From the NCBI RefSeq assembly GCF_002994615.1, contig NZ_PVNK01000203.1, positions 1 through 50,681 of the forward strand: 50,681 bases of DNA. Reading direction: 5' to 3'. The DNA comes from Enhygromyxa salina. GTDB lineage: Bacteria > Myxococcota_A > Polyangia > Nannocystales > Nannocystaceae. Below, piece after piece: positions 1 through 8,233 of this stretch (the stretch's first letter is position 1; each line of letters opens with the position of its first letter). Both the position numbers and the translations under genes were made by a program. The notes beneath the pieces were generated by a model. It did not search any database. It was given only the letters and a program-made list of their open reading frames with translations, and had not been told where the DNA came from.

Positions 1-138
1 GTCGGGGACGGGGTCGGGGTCGCCAGTGGTTTCGCCTGCGCTTTCGCCCGCCGTCCCGGCGTCGTCGATCCCGGCGCTTTCCCTGCCGCCGGCGTCGTCG
101 CTGCAGGCGCTCATGCTGACGCCGAGGAGCAAGACCAT
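1..138 (-). CDS. Lipoprotein N-terminus (partial, runs off the left edge)
   Basis: The minus strand reads open from an ATG at 138 to the window edge, 46 codons without a stop. The product starts with a short hydrophobic segment ending in a lipobox-like M-S-A-C (Cys12). An acidic Gly/Asp/Glu/Thr-rich linker follows and reaches a D-P-D-P motif at the edge. This is the usual layout of myxobacterial secreted lipoproteins and matches others in this window. The frame stays open further upstream, so a TTG at 162 would give a longer, Lys-containing signal peptide. No functional domain is visible, so the role cannot be named. Confidence 0.5.
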   Translation of the reverse strand, partial: MVLLLGVSMSACSDDAGGRESAGIDDAGTAGESAGETTGDPDPVPD

Positions 139-635
139 GGCACTCGCAGAGAGCTTGGCCAACGCTCCTGCGCTGAGGCCGTCGACGAGGGACGCCTCGC
201 TTGGCCTCTTCGCCGCGAACCTTCTCGCCAGTGGTTGCAATGGGCCGACCTCAGCGGCGCTTTGGGTTTGCGCCCTCGACGAAACGTCCGGCGCGGGGTG
301 ATGCGATACATTGGACCAATGGGTGTTCGGGGGGATTGTGTAATGGCGAGTCATCTCGTCGATTCTACTCGATCGCTGCGCGCGGTCGAGAGCCCAGCTT
401 AGCGCCGATCACATGGTGCGAGTCGTTGCAAAGAAATCAATTGGGTCATTGCGGGTGACCCCCCCGCGGAACAGGGGGATGACCGGCCCCGGTCTCGCCG
501 TGATCGAGAATGCCTGATCCGGTCGCAGGTCGACGACATTGACGAAGGAGGCGAAGGAGGCGAAGCGGCGAAGTCGAACTTTGGCTCAGACCTCCCGGGC
601 GTCACTCGCTTCGAAGCGAGCGAGCTAATAAGGCG
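139..635. other. Intergenic gap, about 500 bp
   Basis: No convincing gene was found on either strand; the short open frames here have unstructured, Arg/Ser-rich translations. Both flanking genes are on the minus strand, so the gap should hold the promoter of the left-edge lipoprotein and the 3' end of the FG-GAP transcript. Base composition is lower in GC than in the neighbouring genes. The only structure noticed is the 16-bp palindrome at 605-620. Confidence 0.5.
605..620. repeat. Perfect 16-bp palindrome, possible terminator stem
   Basis: CTCGCTTCGAAGCGAG is its own reverse complement. It lies 15 bp past the stop codon of the FG-GAP lipoprotein gene in the direction of transcription. As RNA it could form a 6-bp stem with a TCGA loop. 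There is no clear U-run after it, so calling it a terminator is a guess; a protein-binding palindrome is equally possible. Confidence 0.3.
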
Positions 636-3581
636 TCAGTCGTTCAAGGGCTGGCCAAACAACACGCGGTTGCCGACGGCGAGATCGTCGACGCCGTCGC
701 CGTCGAAGTCTCCGATCAGGCCGACGTTGCGCTCGTTGCCCGTGTCGAGCTCGAGGGCGCCGCGGGGCTCGAGCACGCCGCTGCTGAAGTTCACGTTGAT
801 CCTCCAGACCCGGCGGGTGCCGAGGTAGTCACTGGTCAGGAGCTCCCGGCCCGAGCTCCCGTCGAGCTCGATCCAGCGGACCCAGTCGATGTGCGAGGGG
901 CCCGAGGTCTCGCTGCTCTCGGGCTCGCCTTCGAGTTCGGGGAGCTCGAGCTCGATCAGGTCGTCGAGCGACAGCGAGCCCGAGCCGTCGCCCCGTGCGA
1001 GGACCACGTGGTTGTCTACCGTCACCCAGCTCAGGTCGAGGTTGCCGTCGCCGTCTGCGTCGGCGACCTCGATGAAGGGCGCTTCGCTCAGCCCGTGGGC
1101 CCGCGCCGTGCCCGGGACGGACAGCTGGCCGACGAGCTCGAAGCAGACCGCGCGCGTCTCCTCGACGTCGCGCTCGAGCTCGACGACGAAGGGCTCCCCG
1201 CACAGGGGCCCGGCGGGCGAGCGCTCGAGCCGTGGGCGGAGGACGGCGAGCTCGATCCCCTCGTCGCTTCGGCCGACGACGACGGCCTCCTCGATCGGCG
1301 GCTGGTCGTCGCCTGTGGGTCCGAGCTCGACGGCCAGCACGGTCGTGTGTGCGGCTGAAGCGGACAGGCCGAGCTCGGACAGGGGCAGCAAGTCGGCGTC
1401 GGTCGAGTCGTAGGCCGGACCGAGCTCGGCCTCGCCCTCGACCGCTCGGAGCAGGCGGAGGCCGCCGGCCTCGGTGCTCTGGACCACGCCGAGGGCCCAC
1501 GCGAAGTTGAGCTCGTCGCCGAGCGAGCCCGAGGCGAAGCGGACGTGACAGTCGTCGGGCGTGGCGCACTCGCCGGGCTTGATCAGCGCGAGCGCGGGCC
1601 ACTGGCCGTCGCGAAAGATCGTCAGCCGCCCATCCCGCTCGGCGCCGAGGCTCGCGCTGGCCAGGCCCTCGCCGAACACCCGGAGGATGTCGAAGCCCAC
1701 GGGCGAGAATTTACTCGCCCGGGCCGGGTCGAAGGGCGGGCCCCAGATCGCCTGGACCGAGTCCCCGCCGCCGTAGACGAGGTCGATCTGAAAGTCGCCG
1801 TCGATGTCGCCCGCGGCGACCTGCTCGATGCGCGTGGCGGTGATCGTGCGCAGGACCAGCTGCGAGGTCGAGGGGTCGACCCAGACCAGATCGAGGAAGT
1901 CCGGCTCCGAGTGATCGATGGGCTTGCCCGTGTTCTCGATCTTGTTCTTGTCGATCGCCGCGAACCCGCGCACGCCGCCGCCCTGGACGTCGAGGCTGGT
2001 CGCGAGCGAGCCCGAGGTCCGCCAGTTCCGCGCGACCTGGGCTCGGGTGGCGGTGGCGGCGTCGACGAGGCCGGTGCTGGTGAGCAGGAGGCAGGCGTAG
2101 CCCCACTGCGGCTCGTCGAGGAGGCCGATCGGCGGACCCGCGAGCACGGTCTCGCCCGCGACCACGCACGCGTCGCTCGGATCGGGGCTGCTCAGCGCGA
2201 CGATGCCCGCGCTGAGCAGGAAGTCGGCGTAGCCGTCGCCGTTGATGTCGGCGACGGCCCGCGGCCAGGTCGCGTGCGTGAACCGGACGCTCGGATCGTT
2301 CGAGGACGACCACGAGTGGGCGGCGATCAGCGGCGCGGAGCGATCGGCGAGCCCCGACAGCCCGCTCAGGTCGGCGCGCGAGTTGAACTGGCCGTCGCCG
2401 AGGCCGAAGGCGACGTAGGTCCGGTCGTCGTCGGGGGTGGTGGTGTCGTTGTCGGTGATGTTGAGGAGCAGATCGGGGTGGCCGTCGCCGTTGACGTCGC
2501 CGACGCCGGGGATCTCGAGGCTGAAGGTCTCGGGCGTGTCGGACACGGCGACGCTGGCGAAGGGCGCGACCGTGCCGAGGGGATCGAGCTGATCGCTGCG
2601 GTTGAGCTGATTGGGCCCCTTGCACAGCGAGAACAGCTCGACGAGGTTGCCGGGCGAGCCGTCCTCGGTCTGGCGGTAGCTGACCGCGAGGGCGTCGCAC
2701 GAGCGGGCCTCGTCGAAGCGCGCGAGGGCGGTGGCTTGCCTGTGGTGGCCCGGGGTGAGCGAGAACAGCTCGGTCAGCTCGCGGTCCTCGAGCACGGCGT
2801 AACGCGTGTCGCCGCCCTCGCTGCGGCCGAGGAGCAGGGTCTGGGTGCAGCCTCCGACCTCGCAGATCTGCGCAGGCACGCCGCGGGGGTTGAAGGCGGC
2901 CTCCATCGTGAGCTGGCCGGACGCGCCGAAGGGCGCGGTCACGAGCTCGACGAAGGGGTCGTCGAGCTGACGGCTGGGGCTGCCCGTGAACACCTTGATC
3001 GCGACGTCGTCGCCGATCAGCGGGAGCGCGAGGTCGTCGACCTCGTCGGCGGTCAGGCGGGTCACGATCGGCTGGACCGCGGGTGAGTCGCTGATCGGCC
3101 TGCGCGCGGGGTCGGTGAACAGATCGGTCAAGACCCGGCCCTCGCTGAAGAACGCGACCTGGGCCTCGGCCTGGGCCCCGCGCAGGACGATGTCGTCGCG
3201 GCCGTCACCGTCGAGGTCGCCGACCGCCCGAGCCTCGCCGGGGAGCGTGCCGAACTCGAACTCCGCGCTGGGCTGGCGACAGACGCCGTCGGTTCCGCAG
3301 CCCCAGCCCGAGGGGCAGCGCGAGCTGCTGGCGGGCGCCTGGGGATCGCAGGTCAGGCGACACGCGCCCGCGCTCCCAGGGGCCCCGCAGCGCGCGTTTT
3401 CGCCGAAGCTGAGGGCCGAGCCGTCGCAGTCTTCACCGAGCTCGGGCTCGAGCACGCGGTTGCCACAGGTCCCGAGGTCGACCTCTTCGAGCTCCGCGCA
3501 CGCGCCGATCCACGCGAAGGTCGCGAGGCTGCCCAGGCTCAACAGGCCGAGCAAGATCGAGCGCGGACGAGACAGCACCAT
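636..3581 (-). CDS. FG-GAP/VCBS-repeat lipoprotein
   Basis: Predicted secreted lipoprotein of 981 residues. The ATG at 3581 was chosen because it places an Arg-containing hydrophobic signal sequence directly before an I-G-A-C lipobox (Cys28); the open frame continues 51 codons upstream without signal-like character. A Cys-rich region at about 38-105 contains C-G-N-R-V-L-E-P, the myxobacterial Cys-rich repeat type. Many D-x-D-G-D-G-x-x-D calcium-binding FG-GAP/VCBS repeats follow: GDLDGDGRDD at about 121-130, then GDVNGDG, ADINGDG, GDIDGD, ADADGDG, and GDFDGDGVDD near the C-terminus. Such repeats usually fold as a beta-propeller at the cell surface. The ligand is unknown. Confidence 0.85.
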   Translation of the reverse strand: MVLSRPRSILLGLLSLGSLATFAWIGACAELEEVDLGTCGNRVLEPELGEDCDGSALSFGENARCGAPGSAGACRLTCDPQAPASSSRCPSGWGCGTDGVCRQPSAEFEFGTLPGEARAVGDLDGDGRDDIVLRGAQAEAQVAFFSEGRVLTDLFTDPARRPISDSPAVQPIVTRLTADEVDDLALPLIGDDVAIKVFTGSPSRQLDDPFVELVTAPFGASGQLTMEAAFNPRGVPAQICEVGGCTQTLLLGRSEGGDTRYAVLEDRELTELFSLTPGHHRQATALARFDEARSCDALAVSYRQTEDGSPGNLVELFSLCKGPNQLNRSDQLDPLGTVAPFASVAVSDTPETFSLEIPGVGDVNGDGHPDLLLNITDNDTTTPDDDRTYVAFGLGDGQFNSRADLSGLSGLADRSAPLIAAHSWSSSNDPSVRFTHATWPRAVADINGDGYADFLLSAGIVALSSPDPSDACVVAGETVLAGPPIGLLDEPQWGYACLLLTSTGLVDAATATRAQVARNWRTSGSLATSLDVQGGGVRGFAAIDKNKIENTGKPIDHSEPDFLDLVWVDPSTSQLVLRTITATRIEQVAAGDIDGDFQIDLVYGGGDSVQAIWGPPFDPARASKFSPVGFDILRVFGEGLASASLGAERDGRLTIFRDGQWPALALIKPGECATPDDCHVRFASGSLGDELNFAWALGVVQSTEAGGLRLLRAVEGEAELGPAYDSTDADLLPLSELGLSASAAHTTVLAVELGPTGDDQPPIEEAVVVGRSDEGIELAVLRPRLERSPAGPLCGEPFVVELERDVEETRAVCFELVGQLSVPGTARAHGLSEAPFIEVADADGDGNLDLSWVTVDNHVVLARGDGSGSLSLDDLIELELPELEGEPESSETSGPSHIDWVRWIELDGSSGRELLTSDYLGTRRVWRINVNFSSGVLEPRGALELDTGNERNVGLIGDFDGDGVDDLAVGNRVLFGQPLND

Positions 3582-3872
3582 CGCCGCGCTCAGCCTAACC
3601 GATCCCCGCAGCGGCCCTGAACACGGGCTGCAGCGGCCAGGACCCACCCGCAGCCTGCTCGACTCCATTCGGCCCATCCAGGGAAGCTCGTGGGACTGGC
3701 TCGGCGAAGACCTGGCGTCTCGACCAGCTGGCACGCCGAGCGCAGCTTCGAGTCGACCTCGGTCTGGCGCGGACCGAAGACCGAGCCCGTGCTCGCGCCG
3801 AGCCGGAGCTGGCGGGTGTACTCCGGCAGGAACTCGGTGCGATGCGGACTATGCGCGTGGTAGAGGTGACGG

Positions 3873-5468
3873 ATGCGACGACGCTGGCTTCGCTCGGCTC
3901 TGACCGCCTCGCTGCTCTCCCTCACCCTCGCCTTCGGCTGCGCCTGGAAGGGCCACATCAAGAAGGGCGACGACTTCATGGTCGCGGCCAACTACGACGC
4001 GGCCGCTGCGGAGTACGCCGAGGCTCTGCGCCTGCGCCCCGACGACGCGGACATCGCGGCCAAGCTCGACGCGGCCCAGTCCGGTCAGGTCGAGGTCCGG
4101 GCCGATCACGCCCGCAGGGCGCTGGCCGCCAACGCCGACGCCCAGGCGATCGCGTTCGCGGCCGACGCCCACGCGATCCTCCCGAGTCACCCCACGACGA
4201 TCGCGCTGATCGACGAGGTCGTCTCGGTCACGAGTGAGCGCGCCCAGCAAAAAGCACAGGCCCAGGAGTTTGCCGCGGCCATGGCGATCTTCGATGGGAT
4301 CAGCGCCCGTCTGCCCAGCGCGAGCGGTCGGGTCCGCGCCGCGACCGAGGCGGTCGTCCAGGCCTGGGTCGCGCAGCTGAGCGCGGCCGCGAGCGAGGCC
4401 GAGGCCGCCGGGCGTCGGGGCTCAGTCCTGCTCTATCGGGCCAAGATCGCGGACTTGAGCGGCGCGGGCGTGGCCGAGCGCGACGCCGCCCGCGATCAGG
4501 TCGCCGCCGAGCTGCGCTACCTCGTGGTCGTCGCGGCCAGGAGCGCCGACGTCGGGGCCAGGGCCGTCGCGGCCGCGCTGCTCGGCAAGGTCGGCGCGTC
4601 GCTGCTCGAGGTCGCGGCCCAGGGCGAGCGCCGCTCGGCGACGCTCTCGCTCACGCTCGGCGAGGCCAGGTTCTCGACCGACAAGAGCACGCGCGCGCAG
4701 TCGGTCCAGTACCAGTCGGGCACCCAAGAGGTCGAGAACCCGTTTTACAAGATGGCCCAGGACGACGTGCTCGACGAGGAGCGGCGCCTGGTCGAGCGCG
4801 AGAACGAGGTCACCAAGCAAGAGCAGTACGTCGACCAGTACAGCGCCGACGTCGCCCGCGAGGGGGACACGCCCGGCGTCTCGACCGGCGCCGAGCAGAA
4901 CTTGCGCAACGCCCGGAGCCGGCTCGAGGCCGCCCGCCGCTCGCTCACGGACCAGCGCAACGCCGTGATCCGGGCCAAGGAGAAGGCCGCGAGCACCGAG
5001 CAGACCACCCAGGAGCCGGTCTACTCGACCCACAGCTTCTCGGTCACCACGCACACGCTCACGGCTACGGTCCAGGCCACCGCCACGCTCGCGCACGCCG
5101 ACGGGCGGCCCGAGCTGGTCTTCGATCAGCCGCTGAGCATCAGCGCCCAGGACGACGCGCACGCGGCCCAGAGCGTGGCCGGGATCGCCGAGGATCCGCT
5201 CTCGCTGCCGAGCAAGGCCGAGCTCGCTGCCCAGCTTCACGCCCAGGCGGTCGCGCCGATCGCCGCGATCATTGACGATAGTTTCGCGGGCTATCGCCAG
5301 GGCTTGCTCGTGGAGGCGAGCGCTGCGACGGACGCGGGCGAGCAGTTGGAGTTGCTGCTGCGCTATGTGATCGTCGATCCGCGACACGCCGACCCGAAGA
5401 CGGTCGCGGATATCTTCACCCTCAGCGGGGTCCCGAACGCGTCCTCGCTGGTGCTCGGCGGCGGCTGA
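3873..5468 (+). CDS. TPR-containing lipoprotein
   Basis: A 531-residue predicted lipoprotein with an Arg-rich n-region (MRRRWLRS), a hydrophobic core and an A-F-G-C lipobox at Cys23. Residues about 30-100 look like TPR helices (NYDAAAAEYAEALRLRPDD). The middle is Ala/Glu-rich helix. Residues about 300-380 are highly charged (DEERRLVERENEVTKQEQ) and probably form a coiled coil. The last 150 residues are Ala-rich with little recognisable. It is divergent from the FG-GAP gene across about 290 bp and convergent with the acyl-CoA dehydrogenases. A role in an envelope complex is possible; no catalytic motif is seen. Confidence 0.8.
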   Translation: MRRRWLRSALTASLLSLTLAFGCAWKGHIKKGDDFMVAANYDAAAAEYAEALRLRPDDADIAAKLDAAQSGQVEVRADHARRALAANADAQAIAFAADAHAILPSHPTTIALIDEVVSVTSERAQQKAQAQEFAAAMAIFDGISARLPSASGRVRAATEAVVQAWVAQLSAAASEAEAAGRRGSVLLYRAKIADLSGAGVAERDAARDQVAAELRYLVVVAARSADVGARAVAAALLGKVGASLLEVAAQGERRSATLSLTLGEARFSTDKSTRAQSVQYQSGTQEVENPFYKMAQDDVLDEERRLVERENEVTKQEQYVDQYSADVAREGDTPGVSTGAEQNLRNARSRLEAARRSLTDQRNAVIRAKEKAASTEQTTQEPVYSTHSFSVTTHTLTATVQATATLAHADGRPELVFDQPLSISAQDDAHAAQSVAGIAEDPLSLPSKAELAAQLHAQAVAPIAAIIDDSFAGYRQGLLVEASAATDAGEQLELLLRYVIVDPRHADPKTVADIFTLSGVPNASSLVLGGG

Positions 5469-5522
5469 GCGCTCGCCTGGCCCAGATCGGTCCGCGCCTG
5501 CTTGGAGCTGTTTGAAAGGCTG

Positions 5523-6650
5523 CTAGATCAGCTTGGCGTAGCGGGTCGCGTGGTGGGCTCCGTCGCCGCAGATCGTGGCTAGAGCCTGCATGCGCTTGAA
5601 GAACAGGCCGATGTCGTGCTCGTCGGTCACGCCGACGCCGCCGTGGAGCTGGACGCTCTGGCGGCTGACGAGCTGGCCGCCGGTTGCGAGCTGGTGCTTG
5701 GCGGCGCTGACGGCCATCACGCGCTCGCGCTCGTCGGCCTCGTTGGCGCGGATCATGGCCTCCATGCTGAGCGAGCGCAGGAGCTCGACCTCGATGAACA
5801 TGTCGACGGCGCGGTGCTGGAGGGCCTGGAAGCTGCCAATCTTGCGCCCGAATTGTTCGCGGGTGCCGAGGTACTCGTTGGTCATGTCGAGCATCGCCGA
5901 GGCCACGCCGAGGCCCTCGGCGACGGCGCCCGCGGCCCCATAGTCGAGCACCCGCTCGAGCACCGCTTTGGCTCCGGCGCCTGTACCGGCGAGGCGCTGC
6001 GCGGCCGTGACCGCGACGCCGTCGAGGCGCAGGTGGGCGCCGCGCTGACCGTCGATCAGCCCGACCGTGGTTCGGGTCAGGCCCGGCGCGTCGCCGCCCA
6101 CGACGAAGAGCGCGAGGCCGTCGGGGGTCGTGGCCGAGACCAAGAGGTGGTCGGCGGCGTGACCGTTGAGCACGAAGCGCTTGTCGCCGTGGAGCGTGAA
6201 CCCGCCGGCTCCCGCTGCGGGCCGGGCCTCGCACTCGACCCGCGTTGGGTCGAAGCGGTTGTTGGCCTCGGCCCAGGCCAGCGCGAGGCTGGTCTCGCCC
6301 TCGAGCATCGGCGCGAGGTAGCGCTGCTGCTGGGCCTCGTCGGCCCCGAGCGCGAGGGTGTAGCCGCCGAGCACGACGCTGGCGAGGTAGGGCTCGGGGA
6401 CCAGGGTCTGGCCGAGCTGCTCGAGGATGATCGCGGCCTCGACGAAGCTGCCCCCGAGTCCGCCGAGCGCCTCGGGGAAGGGCGCCGCGAGCCAGCCGAG
6501 CTCGCCCATCTCGGCCCAGGCCTGCGCGCTCCAGCCCGGGCCCTCGGCGTCACGCAGCTCGCGGAACCGCGAGACCGGTGAGCGTTGCTTGCGATAGTCG
6601 CCGACGGTCTTGGCCAGCAGCTGTTGCTCTTCGCTGAGATCAAAGTCCAT
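5523..6650 (-). CDS. Acyl-CoA dehydrogenase family protein, second gene of pair
   Basis: A 375-residue flavoprotein of the acyl-CoA dehydrogenase family. It begins MDFDLSEEQQLL, the usual helical N-terminus. The FAD-contacting TREQFGRKIGSFQALQHR lies at about 258-275 and QLHGGVGVTDEH near 338. At the place where MCAD-type enzymes carry the catalytic Glu (IYEG), this protein reads TICGDGAHHATRY, so that Glu is absent. Its ATG lies 1 bp after the stop codon of the upstream acyl-CoA dehydrogenase, so the pair is almost certainly co-transcribed and possibly co-assembled, as in the FadE alpha2beta2 enzymes of steroid catabolism. The substrate cannot be read from sequence. Confidence 0.9.
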   Translation of the reverse strand: MDFDLSEEQQLLAKTVGDYRKQRSPVSRFRELRDAEGPGWSAQAWAEMGELGWLAAPFPEALGGLGGSFVEAAIILEQLGQTLVPEPYLASVVLGGYTLALGADEAQQQRYLAPMLEGETSLALAWAEANNRFDPTRVECEARPAAGAGGFTLHGDKRFVLNGHAADHLLVSATTPDGLALFVVGGDAPGLTRTTVGLIDGQRGAHLRLDGVAVTAAQRLAGTGAGAKAVLERVLDYGAAGAVAEGLGVASAMLDMTNEYLGTREQFGRKIGSFQALQHRAVDMFIEVELLRSLSMEAMIRANEADERERVMAVSAAKHQLATGGQLVSRQSVQLHGGVGVTDEHDIGLFFKRMQALATICGDGAHHATRYAKLI

Positions 6651-6651
6651 G

Positions 6652-7836
6652 TCAGGCGCTCGGGAGTCGGAGGATGTGCTTGGCGATGATGTTGCGCTGG
6701 ATCTCGTTGGACCCGGCGTAGATCGTGGCGGCGCGGTCGTAGCAGAAGTTTGGCGCGACCCAGCGCTCGTTGTCGGGTACGACGCCGTCTTCGGGCAGCC
6801 AGGCGAGGGCGTCGTGGCCCATGACCTCCATGCACAGCTCGCTGGCGCGCTGCTGGAGCTCGGACCCGACGACCTTCAAGATCGAGGTCTCGGGCCCGGG
6901 GTGGCGGCCCTTTTGTTGCTCGGCGAGGGCCCGGTAGTTGGTCATCTCGTGCGCGCGCAGGCGCATCTCGATGTCGGCGACGCGCCGCCGCCAGTAGGGG
7001 TCTTGGAGCAGCGGGCGGTCGTCGGCGCCGACCTGGACCGCGGCGATCGACTTGGCCAGCCGGACCCAGCGGCGCACGACCCCGACGGCCGCGACCAGCG
7101 TGCGCTCGTGACCGAGCAGGGCCTTGGCCAGGGTCCAGCCGCCGTTGAGCGGGCCGAGGAGGTTGTCCTTGGGCACCTTCACGTTGTCGAAGAAGGTGTC
7201 GCAGAACGCGGGGCTGTGGCTGAGCGTGAGCATCGGTCGGGCCTCGAGGCCCTCGGAGCGCATGTCGATCAGCAAAAAGGAGATGCCCGCCTGCTTCTTG
7301 CCCTCGGAGCTCGTGCGGACCAGGCAGAAGATCCAGTCGGCGTGCTGGGCGTAGGTCGTCCAGGTCTTTTGGCCGTTGACGACGAAGTGGTCGCCCATGT
7401 CCTGGGCGGTGGTTCGCAAGCTGGCCAGATCGCTGCCCGCGTTCGGCTCGGAGTAGCCCTGACACCAGCACTCCTCGCCGGACAGGATCTTGGGCAAAAA
7501 GCGGGCCTGCTGGGCCTCGTTGCCGAAGCGCTGGATCAGCGGCGCGACCATGACCAGGCCGAAGGGGCTCAGCGGGGGCGTGCCCGCGAGCTCGAGCTCC
7601 TCGTTGAAGATGAAGCGTTGGGTGACCGAGAAGCCGGGGCCGCCGAATTTCTCGGGCCAGCTCGGGGCGACCCAGCCCTTGGCCGCGAGGATCTTGTGCC
7701 AGCGCATGATCTCCTCGTGGGTGAAGTGGGCACAGGCCCGAGCTTTGACGGCGAGGTCGTCGGGGAGCGCGTCGGCGATCCACGCGCGGACTTGCTCGCG
7801 GAAGGTCTGGTCTTCGGGGGTGAACGAGAGGTCCAT
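6652..7836 (-). CDS. Acyl-CoA dehydrogenase family protein, first gene of pair
   Basis: A 394-residue acyl-CoA dehydrogenase homologue. The ATG at 7836 gives the standard start MDLSFTPEDQTFREQVRAW. Visible features are the CQGYSEPNAGSDLASL substrate/FAD loop, the GQKTWTTYAQHADW beta-domain segment, and the C-terminal IYAGSNEIQRNIIAKHIL. In that last motif the residue equivalent to the MCAD catalytic Glu is Ala (IYAG rather than IYEG). It probably oxidises an acyl-CoA and passes electrons to ETF together with the downstream partner. An upstream in-frame extension to 7917 has no family similarity and was not used. Confidence 0.92.
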   Translation of the reverse strand: MDLSFTPEDQTFREQVRAWIADALPDDLAVKARACAHFTHEEIMRWHKILAAKGWVAPSWPEKFGGPGFSVTQRFIFNEELELAGTPPLSPFGLVMVAPLIQRFGNEAQQARFLPKILSGEECWCQGYSEPNAGSDLASLRTTAQDMGDHFVVNGQKTWTTYAQHADWIFCLVRTSSEGKKQAGISFLLIDMRSEGLEARPMLTLSHSPAFCDTFFDNVKVPKDNLLGPLNGGWTLAKALLGHERTLVAAVGVVRRWVRLAKSIAAVQVGADDRPLLQDPYWRRRVADIEMRLRAHEMTNYRALAEQQKGRHPGPETSILKVVGSELQQRASELCMEVMGHDALAWLPEDGVVPDNERWVAPNFCYDRAATIYAGSNEIQRNIIAKHILRLPSA

Positions 7837-8230
7837 GGGCGGCGGGGGGAGAGTAGCAGAGTCTACGGGGTGATGCTCAGGGTCGTGAACCCGGACGCTG
7901 ACAAGTTTGATGAGCAACCGGGGTCGACGTTGCGCTCATGTACAACGTCGTGTCGAGCCTCGACGTGAGCGCGTCGGGCGACAGTGGCGCTGACTTCGTC
8001 CTCGGTCTCGGCCTCGTCCAGTGATGAGACCACGCAAGCCAGGCGCCCCCATTACGAGCCGGGGTGAACGAGCCGCAGCTGACGAAGCGCGCTGCGGCGA
8101 CGACCGCGGCGAGGTCGGGATTGGCGACTTCAGGTCACAGGTATTGTCGATGTCATGAAACGTAGTGTTCTTGTTGGTGTCCTCGTTTGGATCAGGCAAT
8201 GGGCTGAACTGGATTGACTAGTTCATTGTT
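7837..8230. other. Intergenic gap with a possible gene remnant
   Basis: This 394-bp divergent gap lies between the acyl-CoA dehydrogenase pair (minus) and the HNH gene (plus). Its right half is noticeably AT-richer than the surroundings. Frame 7914-8024 on the plus strand reads as a short tail ending SGADFVLGLGLVQ and a stop, which resembles the last strand of an outer-membrane beta-barrel. It has no start or body, so it may be the remnant of a deleted gene. Otherwise the gap should contain the two divergent promoters; no clear -35/-10 pair was recognised. Confidence 0.35.
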
Positions 8231-8233
8231 GTG

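Noticed and set aside
1545..3086. Long plus-strand open frame opposite the FG-GAP lipoprotein gene
   Set aside because: The translation is Arg/Ala/Gly/Val-rich without domains; it is the antisense shadow of a high-GC gene. Many similar frames lie opposite the other large genes.
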